From assembly GCF_029543085.1 (NCBI RefSeq), contig NZ_CP119967.1, positions 1,266,501-1,330,500 on the forward strand: a stretch of DNA of 64,000 nt, read 5' to 3'. The translations under genes and the position numbers were made by a program. This document shows positions 1-9,193 of this stretch, piece by piece. The DNA comes from Pseudomonas sp. A34-9 (GTDB lineage Bacteria > Pseudomonadota > Gammaproteobacteria > Pseudomonadales > Pseudomonadaceae). Positions within the stretch are counted from its first letter, which is position 1. The number at the start of each line of letters is the position of its first letter. The notes under the pieces are model-generated. The model was given only the letters and a program-made list of their open reading frames with translations, did not search any database and had not been told where the DNA came from.

Positions 1-249
1 CACTACACCATCGCCGGTTTTGAACTCACCGATAAGCACGAACTGGTGGTTTACAACCTCGATCCTGAACAGATCAATCAAGCGATCAAACAGAAAGCCC
101 TCGACGGTCAGGCCTTCCCGACCGACGATGGCGACGGCGTGTTGGTCGACAGCCGCCTCGACAAGGTCTTTGCTTACCTCGACGATCCGGCCAATTCCGA
201 TGTTTTCGTTGAAGCCGTGCGCTACCAGCGTCAGGCCCGCGTCCAATAA
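1..249 (+). CDS. 3' end of an unidentified protein (partial)
   Basis: The first reading frame is open from the window edge to a TAA at 247-249 and gives the last 82 residues of a protein whose start lies outside. The tail is acidic and soluble, with a stretch near TDDGDGVLVDSRLDK and an end at RYQRQARVQ. I do not recognise the family. It lies 32 bp upstream of the DUF1704 gene on the same strand, so the two may be co-transcribed. Codon use matches the neighbours, so this is a genuine coding end rather than a chance frame. A GTG at 46 could open a shorter frame, but coding character begins before it. Confidence 0.6.
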   Translation, partial: HYTIAGFELTDKHELVVYNLDPEQINQAIKQKALDGQAFPTDDGDGVLVDSRLDKVFAYLDDPANSDVFVEAVRYQRQARVQ

Positions 250-281
250 TTAACACGTCAGGTTTTCTACAGGAGTTTCGG

Positions 282-1559
282 GTGGACGATTACCAGCAGA
301 CGATACGCATGTTGTCCGACCGCATTGTGCTGGCGCAGACGCCGATCCGTGTGCTCGACGCGGTCAAGTGGGACGAGAACATCCGCAAGGGTTTTCTCAA
401 GGCCAAAGGCAAGGAAATGCCGGCGGTGGATCGCGACTATTACCTCAATCGGCCGCTGAGTTTCGATTCGAGCAAGGTCAAACTGGAGTTCCAGAACATC
501 GAGCGCGACATCACCCGCCAGCTCGGTCAGTTCAACCCGGTCGGGCAGATCATGCGGCGCATGTGCAAGGAGTACCGCATGGTCGTGCGCATGCTCGAGG
601 CGCGCGGCACCGAGGATTTCGGCCTGATCTCGCAGGAGCTGTATGGCGCCGCGTCCGATGCGTTCCACGCCGGTGACCCGACGCTGGCCGACCTCGGCCT
701 GATGATGTCCGACTACCTGAACAACATTGATGGCCGTGGCGACCTCAAGGACGAGCCGAAAATCCTCACCGCCAAAGACGCGGTGCACTTGCTGCAGACC
801 CGTCTGAACAAGGTGTTCGGCGAGGCCGAGGAAACCATTCGCGTGTTTGAGTCAGACGGCATTGTTGCTGATGCCGCAGCGGGCGCCGACTACATCAAGA
901 TCCGCACCGACGCGATGTTCAACGATCGCGATGTGCGCGCGCTGGAGGTCCACGAAGGGCTGGTGCATGTCGGCACCACGCTCAATGGACTGAACCAGCC
1001 GATCTGCACCTTCCTCTCCAAAGGCCCGCCGTCGTCGACGGTGACCCAGGAAGGCCTGGCGATCCTCATGGAAATCATCACCTTCGCCTCCTACCCGAGC
1101 CGTCTGCGCAAACTGACCAACCGCACCCGCGCCATTCACATGGTCGAGGAGGGCGCCGACTTCCTGCAGATCTTCGAGTTCTTCCGCGAGCAGGGTTTCG
1201 AAATGGCGGAAAGTTACGGCAACGCCAGTCGGGTTTTCCGTGGCTCGACGCCGACCGGTCTGCCATTCACCAAAGACTTGTCCTACCTCAAGGGCTTTAT
1301 CATGGTTTACAACTACATTCAGTTGGCCGTGCGTAAGGGCAAGCTTGAGCAGATTCCGCTGTTGTTCTGCGGTAAGACCACGCTGGAAGACATGCGTACC
1401 CTGCGCCAGTTGGTGGATGAAGGGCTGGTGGTGCCACCGAAGTATTTGCCGGATCAGTTCCGCGATTTGAACGCGTTGTCGGCGTGGATGTGCTTCTCCA
1501 ACTTCCTCAACCACTTGAGCCTGGACCGGATCGAAGCCGACTACTCCAATATCCTTTAA
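282..1559 (+). CDS. DUF1704 / QEGLA-motif protein, putative zinc metallopeptidase
   Basis: 425 residues, full length. Databases call this family 'flavohemoglobin expression-modulating QEGLA motif protein' (DUF1704). The namesake QEGLA is at residues 256-260. Upstream, residues 224-229 read HEGLVH, an HExxxH zinc site, and the glutamate of QEGLA is a plausible third ligand. The same domain defines the animal tubulin tyrosine carboxypeptidase MATCAP, which suggests a peptidase fold. The bacterial substrate is unknown to me and the link with flavohemoglobin is only a family name. The GTG start at 282 follows an AGGAG at 271-275. No signal peptide or membrane segment is visible, so it should be cytoplasmic. 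Confidence 0.85.
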   Translation: MDDYQQTIRMLSDRIVLAQTPIRVLDAVKWDENIRKGFLKAKGKEMPAVDRDYYLNRPLSFDSSKVKLEFQNIERDITRQLGQFNPVGQIMRRMCKEYRMVVRMLEARGTEDFGLISQELYGAASDAFHAGDPTLADLGLMMSDYLNNIDGRGDLKDEPKILTAKDAVHLLQTRLNKVFGEAEETIRVFESDGIVADAAAGADYIKIRTDAMFNDRDVRALEVHEGLVHVGTTLNGLNQPICTFLSKGPPSSTVTQEGLAILMEIITFASYPSRLRKLTNRTRAIHMVEEGADFLQIFEFFREQGFEMAESYGNASRVFRGSTPTGLPFTKDLSYLKGFIMVYNYIQLAVRKGKLEQIPLLFCGKTTLEDMRTLRQLVDEGLVVPPKYLPDQFRDLNALSAWMCFSNFLNHLSLDRIEADYSNIL

Positions 1560-1568
1560 TGCCACACC

Positions 1569-1672
1569 GATCGTTCCCATGCTCTGCGTGGGAATGCCGC
1601 CATGGACGCTCTGCGTCCACTGTGACGCAGAGCGTCACGGGATGCATTCCCACGCGGAGCGTGGGAACGATC
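1569..1672. repeat. Palindromic dispersed repeat, nested inverted arms
   Basis: A 104-bp element starts GATCGTTCCC and ends with its complement GGGAACGATC. Inside the outer arms is a second, near-perfect inverted pair, GACGCTCTGCGTC / GACGCAGAGCGTC. The same outer ends recur at 31288-31400 with a different centre, so this is a dispersed, MITE-like palindrome common in Pseudomonas. It lies between the DUF1704 stop and the lipoprotein start and could end transcription or protect mRNA ends. Confidence 0.8.
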
Positions 1673-1711
1673 TCACTGTATTCCAACCTGATTTCTGCGA
1701 GGTTTCACCGG

Positions 1712-2617
1712 ATGAGAATCCTCGGCATCTTTTGCCTGCTCCTGACCCTCAGCGGTTGCAGTTCTTTGTTGTTCTACCCCGAGCCGGGTCAGATCTTCAC
1801 CCCGGAAAAAGCCAAACTCCAATACCGTACCGTCACCCTGGTCACGGCTGATGGCCTGAAGCTCAACGCCTGGTGGTTACCGGCCAAACCCGGTGTCGAA
1901 GTCAAAGGCACCGTTCTCCATCTGCACGGCAACGGCGGCAATTTGCCGATGCATTTGGGTGGCAGTTGGTGGCTGCCGAAAAACGGCTATCAAGTGCTGC
2001 TGGTCGACTATCGCGGTTATGGCCTGTCCGAGGGCGAGCCGAGTTTGCCGGCGATCTATCAGGACATCGACGCCGCGTTTGCGTGGCTGGACAAGGCGCC
2101 GGAAGTCAAAGGCAAGCCGCTGATTCTGCTCGGTCAGAGCCTCGGTGGTTCGATGGCCGTGCATTGGCTGGTGCAGCATCCCGAGCGGCAGAAACAACTG
2201 AAAGCGCTGGTGCTCGACGGCGTACCCGCGAGCTATCGTAGCGTCGGCCAATACGCGCTCAGTACCTCGTGGCTGACCTGGCCATTTCAGGTGCCGCTGT
2301 CGTGGCTGGTACCGGATGGCGACAGCGCGATCAATTCGATGCCACACCTTAACGGCGTGCCGAAGCTGATTTTCCACAGCATCGATGATCCGCTGGTGCC
2401 GCTGTCCAACGGCATCCGTCTGTATCAGGCCGCACCGCCGCCGCGCGTGCTGCAGTTGACCCGTGGCGGCCATGTGCAAACGTTCGGCGACCCGGTCTGG
2501 CGTCAAGTGATGCTGCGCTACCTCGACGATCCCGAGCATTTCAACGGCCTGCGCCGCCTCGGCGAAATCCCCAATTATCCGCAACCCCCGAATTCTGAAG
2601 ATGAGAGTCCGCAATGA
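1712..2617 (+). CDS. Alpha/beta-hydrolase lipoprotein (BEM46/ABHD13-like)
   Basis: 301 residues. A lipoprotein signal ends at LSGC (Cys16), followed by SS, so it is probably outer-membrane anchored. An alpha/beta-hydrolase fold follows: oxyanion motif HGNGGN at 72-77, nucleophile elbow GQSLGG at 141-146 (Ser143), acidic residue in SIDDPLVP near 225 and catalytic His near 254 (GGHVQ). This arrangement fits serine hydrolases of the BEM46/ABHD13 type; the substrate cannot be inferred. The ATG at 1712 was chosen because it directly precedes the lipoprotein signal; the longer open frame upstream runs through the 1569-1672 repeat. Its stop overlaps the next start as ATGA, so the two are translationally coupled. 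Confidence 0.85.
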   Translation: MRILGIFCLLLTLSGCSSLLFYPEPGQIFTPEKAKLQYRTVTLVTADGLKLNAWWLPAKPGVEVKGTVLHLHGNGGNLPMHLGGSWWLPKNGYQVLLVDYRGYGLSEGEPSLPAIYQDIDAAFAWLDKAPEVKGKPLILLGQSLGGSMAVHWLVQHPERQKQLKALVLDGVPASYRSVGQYALSTSWLTWPFQVPLSWLVPDGDSAINSMPHLNGVPKLIFHSIDDPLVPLSNGIRLYQAAPPPRVLQLTRGGHVQTFGDPVWRQVMLRYLDDPEHFNGLRRLGEIPNYPQPPNSEDESPQ

Positions 2618-2943
2618 CTGAAGAACGCAACGCCATCCCGCTGATCATCACCGGTATCTGCAGCATCCTCGGCACCGTCGGGGCGCTGTGGTACTACGGC
2701 TACCTGCACTTCGCCAAACCCGAGGATGCGTTGCTGCTCAACGAATTCACCATGCTCAAGACGGTTGCGGGGGAGGATTACAAGGTCTCGCTGGACCCGG
2801 CACCGCAAGTGGCGCAATGCATCGATGGCGTGCTGGTGTTGTTCGATACCGAGCAGAAAGGTCTGACCGGTGTACTGATCAATGCGCAGAAAAAAGCCGT
2901 GCGTTGCATGGGTGAAGAGACCCCGAAGAAGCTGCAAGAGTGA
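2614..2943 (+). CDS. Small single-span membrane protein, unknown function
   Basis: 109 residues. One hydrophobic helix lies near residues 9-30 (IPLIITGICSILGTVGALWY), followed by a soluble tail of about 75 residues with two cysteines (QCIDG and RCMGE). It overlaps the hydrolase lipoprotein by 4 bp (ATGA), so it is almost certainly in the same operon. I recognise no family. The spacing suggests an inner-membrane anchored periplasmic protein working with, or merely co-made with, the hydrolase. Confidence 0.75.
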   Translation: MTEERNAIPLIITGICSILGTVGALWYYGYLHFAKPEDALLLNEFTMLKTVAGEDYKVSLDPAPQVAQCIDGVLVLFDTEQKGLTGVLINAQKKAVRCMGEETPKKLQE

Positions 2944-2958
2944 TTCTGCAGGTTCAGC

Positions 2959-3263
2959 CCTCACCCTAACCCTCTCCCAGAGGGAGAGGGGACTGACCGA
3001 GGTGTCTTTCGAGTTATGCCGACCTGAAAGATTGTGTCGATTATGGATTCGGCAAAGCACTTTCAGGTCGACGCAGCTATTGAGCATCCCCCAATCGGCT
3101 CCCTCTCCCTCGGGAGAGGGGACTGACCGAGGTGTCTTTCGAGTTACGCCGACCTGAAAGAGAGTTTCGACTATGGATTCGGCAAAGCACTTTCAGGTCG
3201 ACACAGCTATTGAGCATCTCCCAATCGGCTCCCTCTCCCTCGGGAGAGGGCTGGGGTGAGGGG
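2959..3263. repeat. Two 130-bp direct repeats inside a CCCTCACCC...GGGTGAGGG palindrome
   Basis: Unit 1 (2991-3120) and unit 2 (3121-3250) are near-identical, differing at a handful of positions. Each starts GACTGACCGAGG and ends CCCTCGGGAGAGGG. The array is bounded on the left by CCCTCACCCTAACCCTCTCC and on the right by GGCTGGGGTGAGGGG, which are roughly complementary. Each unit also holds inverted arms GACCTGAAAG / CTTTCAGGTC. The edge sequence is a very common proteobacterial palindrome; the internal unit looks like a mobile or recombinogenic module duplicated once. Confidence 0.85.
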
Positions 3264-3284
3264 CCGCGGTTTCAGCAATCATGA

Positions 3285-3319
3285 AAAAGCCCCGCCTGAC
3301 TGAGTCAGGCGGGGCTTTT
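3285..3319. terminator. Rho-independent terminator, bidirectional
   Basis: A 15-bp GC-rich stem AAAAGCCCCGCCTGA / TCAGGCGGGGCTTTT with a short loop and T/A runs on both sides. It sits 18 bp beyond the stop of the leftward OmpA-family gene and can also stop rightward transcripts from the hydrolase operon. Confidence 0.9.
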
Positions 3320-3336
3320 GCGTTACAGCAGGGCGC

Positions 3337-4125
3337 TTAGTTCGAGCTGACTGCCGAACGTGGCATCACTGGCTGGTTGTCGTTGGAAATGGTCACTTCC
3401 ACACGACGGTTCATCGCACGGCCCGAAGCGCTGCCATTCTCGGCAACCGGGTATTCCTTGCCGTAGCCTTGAGTGACGATACGCGCTGGATCAACACCCA
3501 TTTTCACCAGTGCGGTGCGCACGGAGTTGGCGCGACGCTCAGACAGCGACTGGTTGTGGCTGGCGGTACCGGTGCTGTCGGTGTAGCCCTCGACGATCAC
3601 TTTGCGATCCGGGTTTTCCTGGAGGAACTGCGCCAGTTTGTTGATGTTCACCAGACCGCTGGATTTCAGGTCGGCACGGTCGGTTGCGAACAGCACATCA
3701 CCGAAGGTCACCAGCGTACCGCGATCGGTCTGCTTGGCGTTGAGGCTGTCCTGCAGCTGCTTGATCTGCTGATCGCGAGCATCCAGACGCGCCTGGGCAC
3801 GTTGGGCGGCGGCGTTCTTCAGGTTGTTTTCAGCGGTGCGCAGAGCGATGGTCTGCTTGGCCACTTCTACGCGCTGGTTGGTCAGGTAGGCCAGTTGGTC
3901 AACCTTGGCTGCGTCTTGTTTGTCCAGGTAAGCCTTGTCGGCCTTATCCAGGTAATCACTGGCGTCTTTGGTTTCCAGTGCCGCGACTTTGCTCGCCTGC
4001 GGGTTGGCTTGCAGGCCCGAGTAGTTGGTGCGCGCCTGTTCCAGGTTCGGATTAGGCGGAGTCGAGCACGCAGCCAGAGCGACACTTGCGGCCAGAAGAG
4101 CTGGGATCATCAGTTGCTTGCGCAT
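3337..4125 (-). CDS. OmpA-family outer-membrane lipoprotein, LptF-like (lipotoxin F)
   Basis: 262 residues. The lipoprotein signal ends LAAC (Cys20). Residues about 25-130 form an alanine- and glutamine-rich helical/DUF4398-type region, followed by an OmpA-like peptidoglycan-binding domain with VEGYTDSTG at 178-186 and the RRANSV / GRAMNRRVEV signatures. Length, domain order and neighbours match the P. aeruginosa lipoprotein LptF. It should tether the outer membrane to peptidoglycan. It is second in an operon with the DUF4398 lipoprotein 54 bp upstream. The predicted AlgU promoter above that gene would place both under envelope-stress control. Confidence 0.85.
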   Translation of the reverse strand: MRKQLMIPALLAASVALAACSTPPNPNLEQARTNYSGLQANPQASKVAALETKDASDYLDKADKAYLDKQDAAKVDQLAYLTNQRVEVAKQTIALRTAENNLKNAAAQRAQARLDARDQQIKQLQDSLNAKQTDRGTLVTFGDVLFATDRADLKSSGLVNINKLAQFLQENPDRKVIVEGYTDSTGTASHNQSLSERRANSVRTALVKMGVDPARIVTQGYGKEYPVAENGSASGRAMNRRVEVTISNDNQPVMPRSAVSSN

Positions 4126-4179
4126 AATTTTTCGTCCTTTCTATCGATAAAGTTTCAGCGTTGCGATCGGGATGCGCGC

Positions 4180-4587
4180 TTACTGCTGCACTGGGCGCTG
4201 ACTTTCCTGACGCAGTTCCTGAACACCTTTCTGGGAATCCTTTACAGCCAGTTCAGCCTTGGCTGCCTGAGCCTTGCGTTCGGCGACGCGAGCGTCCCAC
4301 TCGGCCTGTTCGGACAGGCGACGGGCCTCGTCATACTTCTTGTCGTGCATGGCGATTTCGGCTTGTTTCAGTTTGTCCTGCGCTTGCTTCATCTCAACCG
4401 CGGCGAACTCTGTACCGCCAGCGCTGACCGCACTGTTCACGGCCGATTGGGTCACGGCGTACTGCTCGGTCGGTGGATTACCGGCGCAACCGGCCAGTAC
4501 GAAGCTGGTGCCGATTGCCAGGGCGGCCAGTTTCAGACCGCGCAGGTGGGTAAACGTGGTTTGGTTTTTCATGGTCTTCAACTCCAT
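4180..4587 (-). CDS. DUF4398-domain lipoprotein
   Basis: 135 residues from the ATG at 4587. A hydrophobic signal ends LAGC followed by AGNPP, so it is lipidated. The mature part is a charged alpha-helical coiled coil rich in A, K, E and Q (KQAQDKLKQAEIAMHDKKYD), as in DUF4398 proteins. The start at 4587 has AGGAG seven bases upstream; an in-frame ATG at 4572 is the alternative and would give a more typical signal peptide. It precedes the OmpA-type lipoprotein, whose N-terminal half is of related composition, suggesting a functional pair in the envelope. Confidence 0.8.
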   Translation of the reverse strand: MELKTMKNQTTFTHLRGLKLAALAIGTSFVLAGCAGNPPTEQYAVTQSAVNSAVSAGGTEFAAVEMKQAQDKLKQAEIAMHDKKYDEARRLSEQAEWDARVAERKAQAAKAELAVKDSQKGVQELRQESQRPVQQ

Positions 4588-4689
4588 TAGGCATCTCCTG
4601 AAAACATCTGAATCCATCCTGGTCGAGGAGCCGTAAGCGTCGTATGAAAGCGCGTTTTTGAAACGCTCGTTCCAGGCGTGGTTACTGGT

Positions 4690-4717
4690 TCCGACCGGTG
4701 GCATTTTTCAAAAGTTC
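4690..4717 (-). promoter_or_regulatory. Predicted AlgU (sigma-E type) promoter
   Basis: Read on the minus strand, GAACTT (4717-4712) is followed after 17 bases by TCGGA (4694-4690). This closely matches the ECF sigma-22/AlgU consensus GAACTT-N16/17-TCTGA. It lies about 100 bp upstream of the DUF4398 lipoprotein start and faces it. AlgU control of the P. aeruginosa lptF locus is, to my knowledge, established, which strengthens the call. Confidence 0.65.
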
Positions 4718-4855
4718 AGAAAAGATGGCCTATCGCCAAAAAAACTTTGACCGAATGGACAAGGCTCTAAATCGGGAACTTTGGCGGGGGAGAGTGGTAC
4801 GCGCGCGGTTTTAAGACGCCAAAAACACATCGATTTTCAGTTTGAAATACGATCC

Positions 4856-4947
4856 CTGTAGGAGTGAGCCTGCTCGCGATGGCGTCGTATCAGACAACAA
4901 AAATGTTGAATGAAAAACCGCTATCGCGAGCAGGCTCACTCCTACAG
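4856..4947. repeat. Paired REP palindrome
   Basis: Arms CTGTAGGAGTGAGCCTGC and its complement face each other around a 40-bp centre. It is the standard inverted REP pair of the P. fluorescens group, and it recurs almost unchanged at 34670-34757 and 62843-62934. From 4588 to 4963 I see only the AlgU-type promoter and this repeat. Confidence 0.9.
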
Positions 4948-4963
4948 TTTGATCTAGGTTGTG

Positions 4964-5308
4964 TCAGTGTTTTTGCTTGCCTTCTGCGGCCGAGAGGTCA
5001 TGTAAATGTCGGCGTGACAGCGCCAGAAACCGCGGCGTCGGCCCGACGTCTTCATACAGCGGATCGCCTTCCTCATCGGTCGCCACCACCGTCGAACCTT
5101 TCACATACGGCAGACTCGCTTCGAACTCTTCAAGCGCCGCGCCGATCAGTTCGCCGAGCAGTTCTTCGGCATGCCGTTTGGGGTACATCTCGGCAATCGC
5201 CGCCAAGCGCGCAGCGGCCTCGACGTCCAGATGAATCGTGTAGCCAGTGTCGGTCAGGCGACCTTTGGCGTTTTCTTCCCAATGCTGGGCGAGTTCACGA
5301 ATTTTCAT
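4964..5308 (-). CDS. Conserved Pseudomonas protein (annotated elsewhere as pilin assembly/type 1 pili tip component)
   Basis: 114 residues, soluble, no signal peptide. It starts MKIRELAQHWEENAKGRL and is well conserved next to ppc in pseudomonads. Databases often carry names such as 'pilin assembly protein', which the sequence itself does not support: there is no pilin or chaperone motif, and the N-terminal half looks like a small helical domain. The ATG at 5308 follows GAGGTCATC. It is divergent from ppc with a 213-bp gap. Function unknown. Confidence 0.75.
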   Translation of the reverse strand: MKIRELAQHWEENAKGRLTDTGYTIHLDVEAAARLAAIAEMYPKRHAEELLGELIGAALEEFEASLPYVKGSTVVATDEEGDPLYEDVGPTPRFLALSRRHLHDLSAAEGKQKH

Positions 5309-5521
5309 GATGACCTCATTTCGTGCCTGCTCATGGCAGGCCTGGGTGAGTGTCCGGCAGCGCCGGCGGCAAGCCGTTGTACGGCTTACTGTTGAGACTA
5401 GCTTTCGCCCGCAAGGTTTAAAGTCCCTTGGTCGGATGCTTGTAAGAAGCGTCGTAGAGCGGCACTCTCTAGGTCATGCACTCGTTTCTAAGCCGTCCGG
5501 ATTACTGCTGGGGAATTGCTG

Positions 5522-8152
5522 ATGACCGATATTGATGCACGCTTGCGCGAAGATGTTCACCTGCTCGGAGAGCTGTTGGGCAACACCATTCGAGACCAGT
5601 ACGGCGAGGCTTTCCTCGACAAGATCGAGCAGATCCGCAAAGGCGCCAAGGCTGACCGGCGTGGCTCGATGGATGCTGAACTGAGTGCCAGCCTCAATCA
5701 ATTGAGCGAAGACGAATTGCTCCCGGTAGCGCGGGCGTTCAACCAGTTTCTCAACCTGGCGAACATCGCCGAGCAGTATCAGTTGATCCATCGGCGCGAA
5801 GAGTCGCAGCCGGCACCGTTCGAATCCCGTGTGCTGCCGGAATTGCTCGCGCGTTTGCGCAGCGAAGGCCACAGCGCCGAATCGCTGGCCCGGCAACTGG
5901 CGCGGCTGGAAATTGAACTGGTGCTGACCGCGCACCCGACTGAAGTCGCGCGGCGCACGCTGATCCAGAAGTACGACGCGATCGCCGCGCAACTCGCCGC
6001 GCAGGACCATCGCGACCTGACCAGCGCCGAACGCGAACAGATTCAAAACACCCTGCAACGGCTGATCGCCGAAGCCTGGCATACCGAAGAAATCCGCCGC
6101 ACGCGGCCGACGCCGGTTGATGAAGCCAAGTGGGGTTTCGCGGTGATCGAACACTCGCTGTGGCAAGCGATTCCCAACCATATGCGCAAGGCCGACAAGG
6201 CTTTGTATGACGCGACCGGCCTGCGTCTGCCACTGGAAGCGGCGCCGATCCGCTTCGCTTCTTGGATGGGCGGCGACCGAGACGGCAACCCCAACGTCAC
6301 CGCCGCCGTGACCCGCGAAGTGCTACTGCTGGCGCGCTGGATGGCCGCCGATTTGTACCTGCGCGATGTCGACCATCTCGCGGCTGAACTGTCGATGCAG
6401 CAGGCCAGCGATGCCCTCAAAGCCAAGGCCGGCGACAGCGCCGAGCCGTATCGTGCGGTGCTCAAACAACTGCGCGAACGCCTGCGTGCAACGCGCAACT
6501 GGGCGCATGCCGCCCTGACCGCACCGACGCCTGCCCCCGCCGATGTGCTGCACAACAACCGCGATCTGCTCGATCCGCTGGAGCTGTGTTTCAACTCGCT
6601 GCACGAGTGCGGCATGGGCGTCATTGCTGACGGCCCGTTGCTCGATTGCTTGCGCCGGGCAGTGACCTTTGGCTTGTTCCTCGTGCGTCTGGATGTGCGC
6701 CAGGACTCGTCGCGGCACAGCTCGGCGATGACCGAAATCACCGACTACCTCGGTCTTGGTCGCTACGAAGATTGGGACGAAGAACAGCGCATCGCTTTCC
6801 TCACCCGCGAGCTGAGCAACCGTCGGCCACTGCTGCCGGCGCATTTCAAACCCTCGGCCGACACCGCCGAAGTGCTCAACACCTGCAAGGAAATCGCCGC
6901 CGCGCCGGGTGCGTCGCTCGGTTCCTACGTGATCTCCATGGCTGGTGCCGCTTCCGATGTGCTCGCCGTGCAACTGCTGCTCAAAGAGTCCGGCGTGTTG
7001 CGGCCGATGCGCGTCGTGCCGCTGTTCGAAACCCTCGCCGACCTCGACAACGCCGGGCCGGTGATGGAGCGGCTGTTGCTGCTGCCGGGCTATCGCGCAC
7101 GGCTGCAAGGCCCACAGGAAGTCATGATCGGCTACTCCGACTCGGCCAAGGACGCCGGCACCACGGCGGCGGCCTGGGCGCAATATCGCGCACAGGAGCG
7201 GCTGGTGGAAATCTGCCGCGAACAGCAAGTCGAACTGCTGCTGTTCCACGGTCGTGGCGGTACCGTGGGCCGTGGCGGTGGCCCGGCGCACGCGGCAATT
7301 CTGTCGCAGCCACCGGGTTCGGTGGCGGGGCGGTTCCGCACCACCGAGCAGGGGGAAATGATTCGATTCAAATTCGGTCTGCCGGACATCGCCGAGCAAA
7401 ATCTCAATCTGTATCTGGCGGCAGTGCTTGAAGCAACGTTGTTGCCGCCACCACCGCCGACGCCGGAATGGCGCCATCTGATGGATGAATTGGCGGCTGA
7501 CGGTGTCAGTGCTTATCGCCAGGTGGTGCGGGAAAATCCGCAGTTCGTCGAGTACTTCCGTCAATCCACCCCAGAGCAGGAATTGGGGCGCTTGCCACTG
7601 GGCAGTCGTCCAGCCAAGCGTCGCGCAGGCGGTATCGAAAGTCTGCGGGCGATTCCGTGGATCTTTGGCTGGACGCAAACACGGCTGATGCTACCAGCGT
7701 GGCTCGGTTGGGAATCGGCGCTGAGCAAGGCGCTGGAACGCGGCGAAGGCGAGTTGCTCGGACAGATGCGCGAGCAATGGCCGTTCTTCCGCACCCGTAT
7801 CGACATGCTGGAAATGGTCCTGGCCAAGGCTGACGCCGATATCGCGCGGTCCTACGACGAGCGTCTGGTCGAGCCGGATCTGCTGCCGTTGGGCGCGCAG
7901 TTACGCGACCTATTGTCGCAGGCGTGCGCGGTGGTGCTCGGCCTGACTGGCCAGTCGCAGTTGCTGGCACATAGCCCCGACACCCTCGAATTCATCCGTT
8001 TGCGCAACACCTACCTCGACCCGTTGCATCTATTGCAGGCCGAATTGCTGGCCCGTTCGCGACAGCAAGATGTCGAGCAGGGCAGCCCGGTGGAACAGGC
8101 GTTGCTGGTGTCTGTGGCGGGTATTGCCGCCGGTTTGCGAAATACCGGCTAA
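5522..8152 (+). CDS. ppc: Phosphoenolpyruvate carboxylase
   Basis: 876 residues. It catalyses the irreversible carboxylation of PEP with bicarbonate to oxaloacetate, refilling the TCA cycle. Two hallmark motifs are present: the catalytic histidine in [10 protein letters not shown] near residue 138, and the glycine-rich [14 protein letters not shown] near residue 575. The C-terminus ends in RNTG, as in nearly all family members. The ATG at 5522 was preferred over the upstream TTG at 5516 because it aligns with known Ppc starts ([11 protein letters not shown]) and follows a TGGGGA. Cytosolic homotetramer, normally allosterically controlled. Confidence 0.97.
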   Translation: MTDIDARLREDVHLLGELLGNTIRDQYGEAFLDKIEQIRKGAKADRRGSMDAELSASLNQLSEDELLPVARAFNQFLNLANIAEQYQLIHRREESQPAPFESRVLPELLARLRSEGHSAESLARQLARLEIELVLTAHPTEVARRTLIQKYDAIAAQLAAQDHRDLTSAEREQIQNTLQRLIAEAWHTEEIRRTRPTPVDEAKWGFAVIEHSLWQAIPNHMRKADKALYDATGLRLPLEAAPIRFASWMGGDRDGNPNVTAAVTREVLLLARWMAADLYLRDVDHLAAELSMQQASDALKAKAGDSAEPYRAVLKQLRERLRATRNWAHAALTAPTPAPADVLHNNRDLLDPLELCFNSLHECGMGVIADGPLLDCLRRAVTFGLFLVRLDVRQDSSRHSSAMTEITDYLGLGRYEDWDEEQRIAFLTRELSNRRPLLPAHFKPSADTAEVLNTCKEIAAAPGASLGSYVISMAGAASDVLAVQLLLKESGVLRPMRVVPLFETLADLDNAGPVMERLLLLPGYRARLQGPQEVMIGYSDSAKDAGTTAAAWAQYRAQERLVEICREQQVELLLFHGRGGTVGRGGGPAHAAILSQPPGSVAGRFRTTEQGEMIRFKFGLPDIAEQNLNLYLAAVLEATLLPPPPPTPEWRHLMDELAADGVSAYRQVVRENPQFVEYFRQSTPEQELGRLPLGSRPAKRRAGGIESLRAIPWIFGWTQTRLMLPAWLGWESALSKALERGEGELLGQMREQWPFFRTRIDMLEMVLAKADADIARSYDERLVEPDLLPLGAQLRDLLSQACAVVLGLTGQSQLLAHSPDTLEFIRLRNTYLDPLHLLQAELLARSRQQDVEQGSPVEQALLVSVAGIAAGLRNTG

Positions 8153-8382
8153 CGTTTTTGTCGTGGCGCACGGCACTAGGCACCAATGCCGGGTGCCGCT
8201 TTGCCTGACGGATGAAAATGCCGCCAGGCGACAGTTATTGACGGGGTTGCGACTTGGGTTACCGCGTCGCAAGGTCGCGGGGGGCGTCGGTTTCTCCGAC
8301 TTTTGGCGTCTTGTGTGGGCGCAGCCTGCTGTGTATCTTGATCAGCCTTTGGCCGTTTGTGCGGCCACGACCCGTATTTTCA

Positions 8383-8415
8383 GGATTCGTCCCAAGAGGC
8401 GAATCCTTTGTTTTG
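8383..8415 (+). terminator. Putative terminator between ppc and adk
   Basis: Stem GGATTCG (8383-8389) / CGAATCC (8400-8406) followed by TTTGTTTTG. It probably ends ppc transcription. The remainder of the 300-bp gap (8153-8452) shows no reading frame and no promoter that I would defend. Confidence 0.5.
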
Positions 8416-8440
8416 TAAAAGCTTTTTATAAAAAAATTGA

Positions 8441-9100
<660 letters not shown>

Positions 9101-9124
9101 AAAGTCTGATCGGCTGCATCATCC

Positions 9125-9150
9125 ACGGCCCGCTTGCGGGCCGTAGTTGT
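9125..9150 (+). terminator. Hairpin after adk
   Basis: Perfect 9-bp stem ACGGCCCGC / GCGGGCCGT with a two-base loop, then AGTTGTTT. A plausible intrinsic terminator of adk; the T-run is weak and the loop very tight. Confidence 0.5.
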
Positions 9151-9193
9151 TTATACTGACGCCCTTTTCCCCACCCCTGTTTTGGAAACATCG

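Noticed and set aside
1484..1711. Longer N-terminus for the hydrolase lipoprotein
   Set aside because: The extension runs through the end of the DUF1704 gene and a palindromic repeat and would bury the lipoprotein signal.
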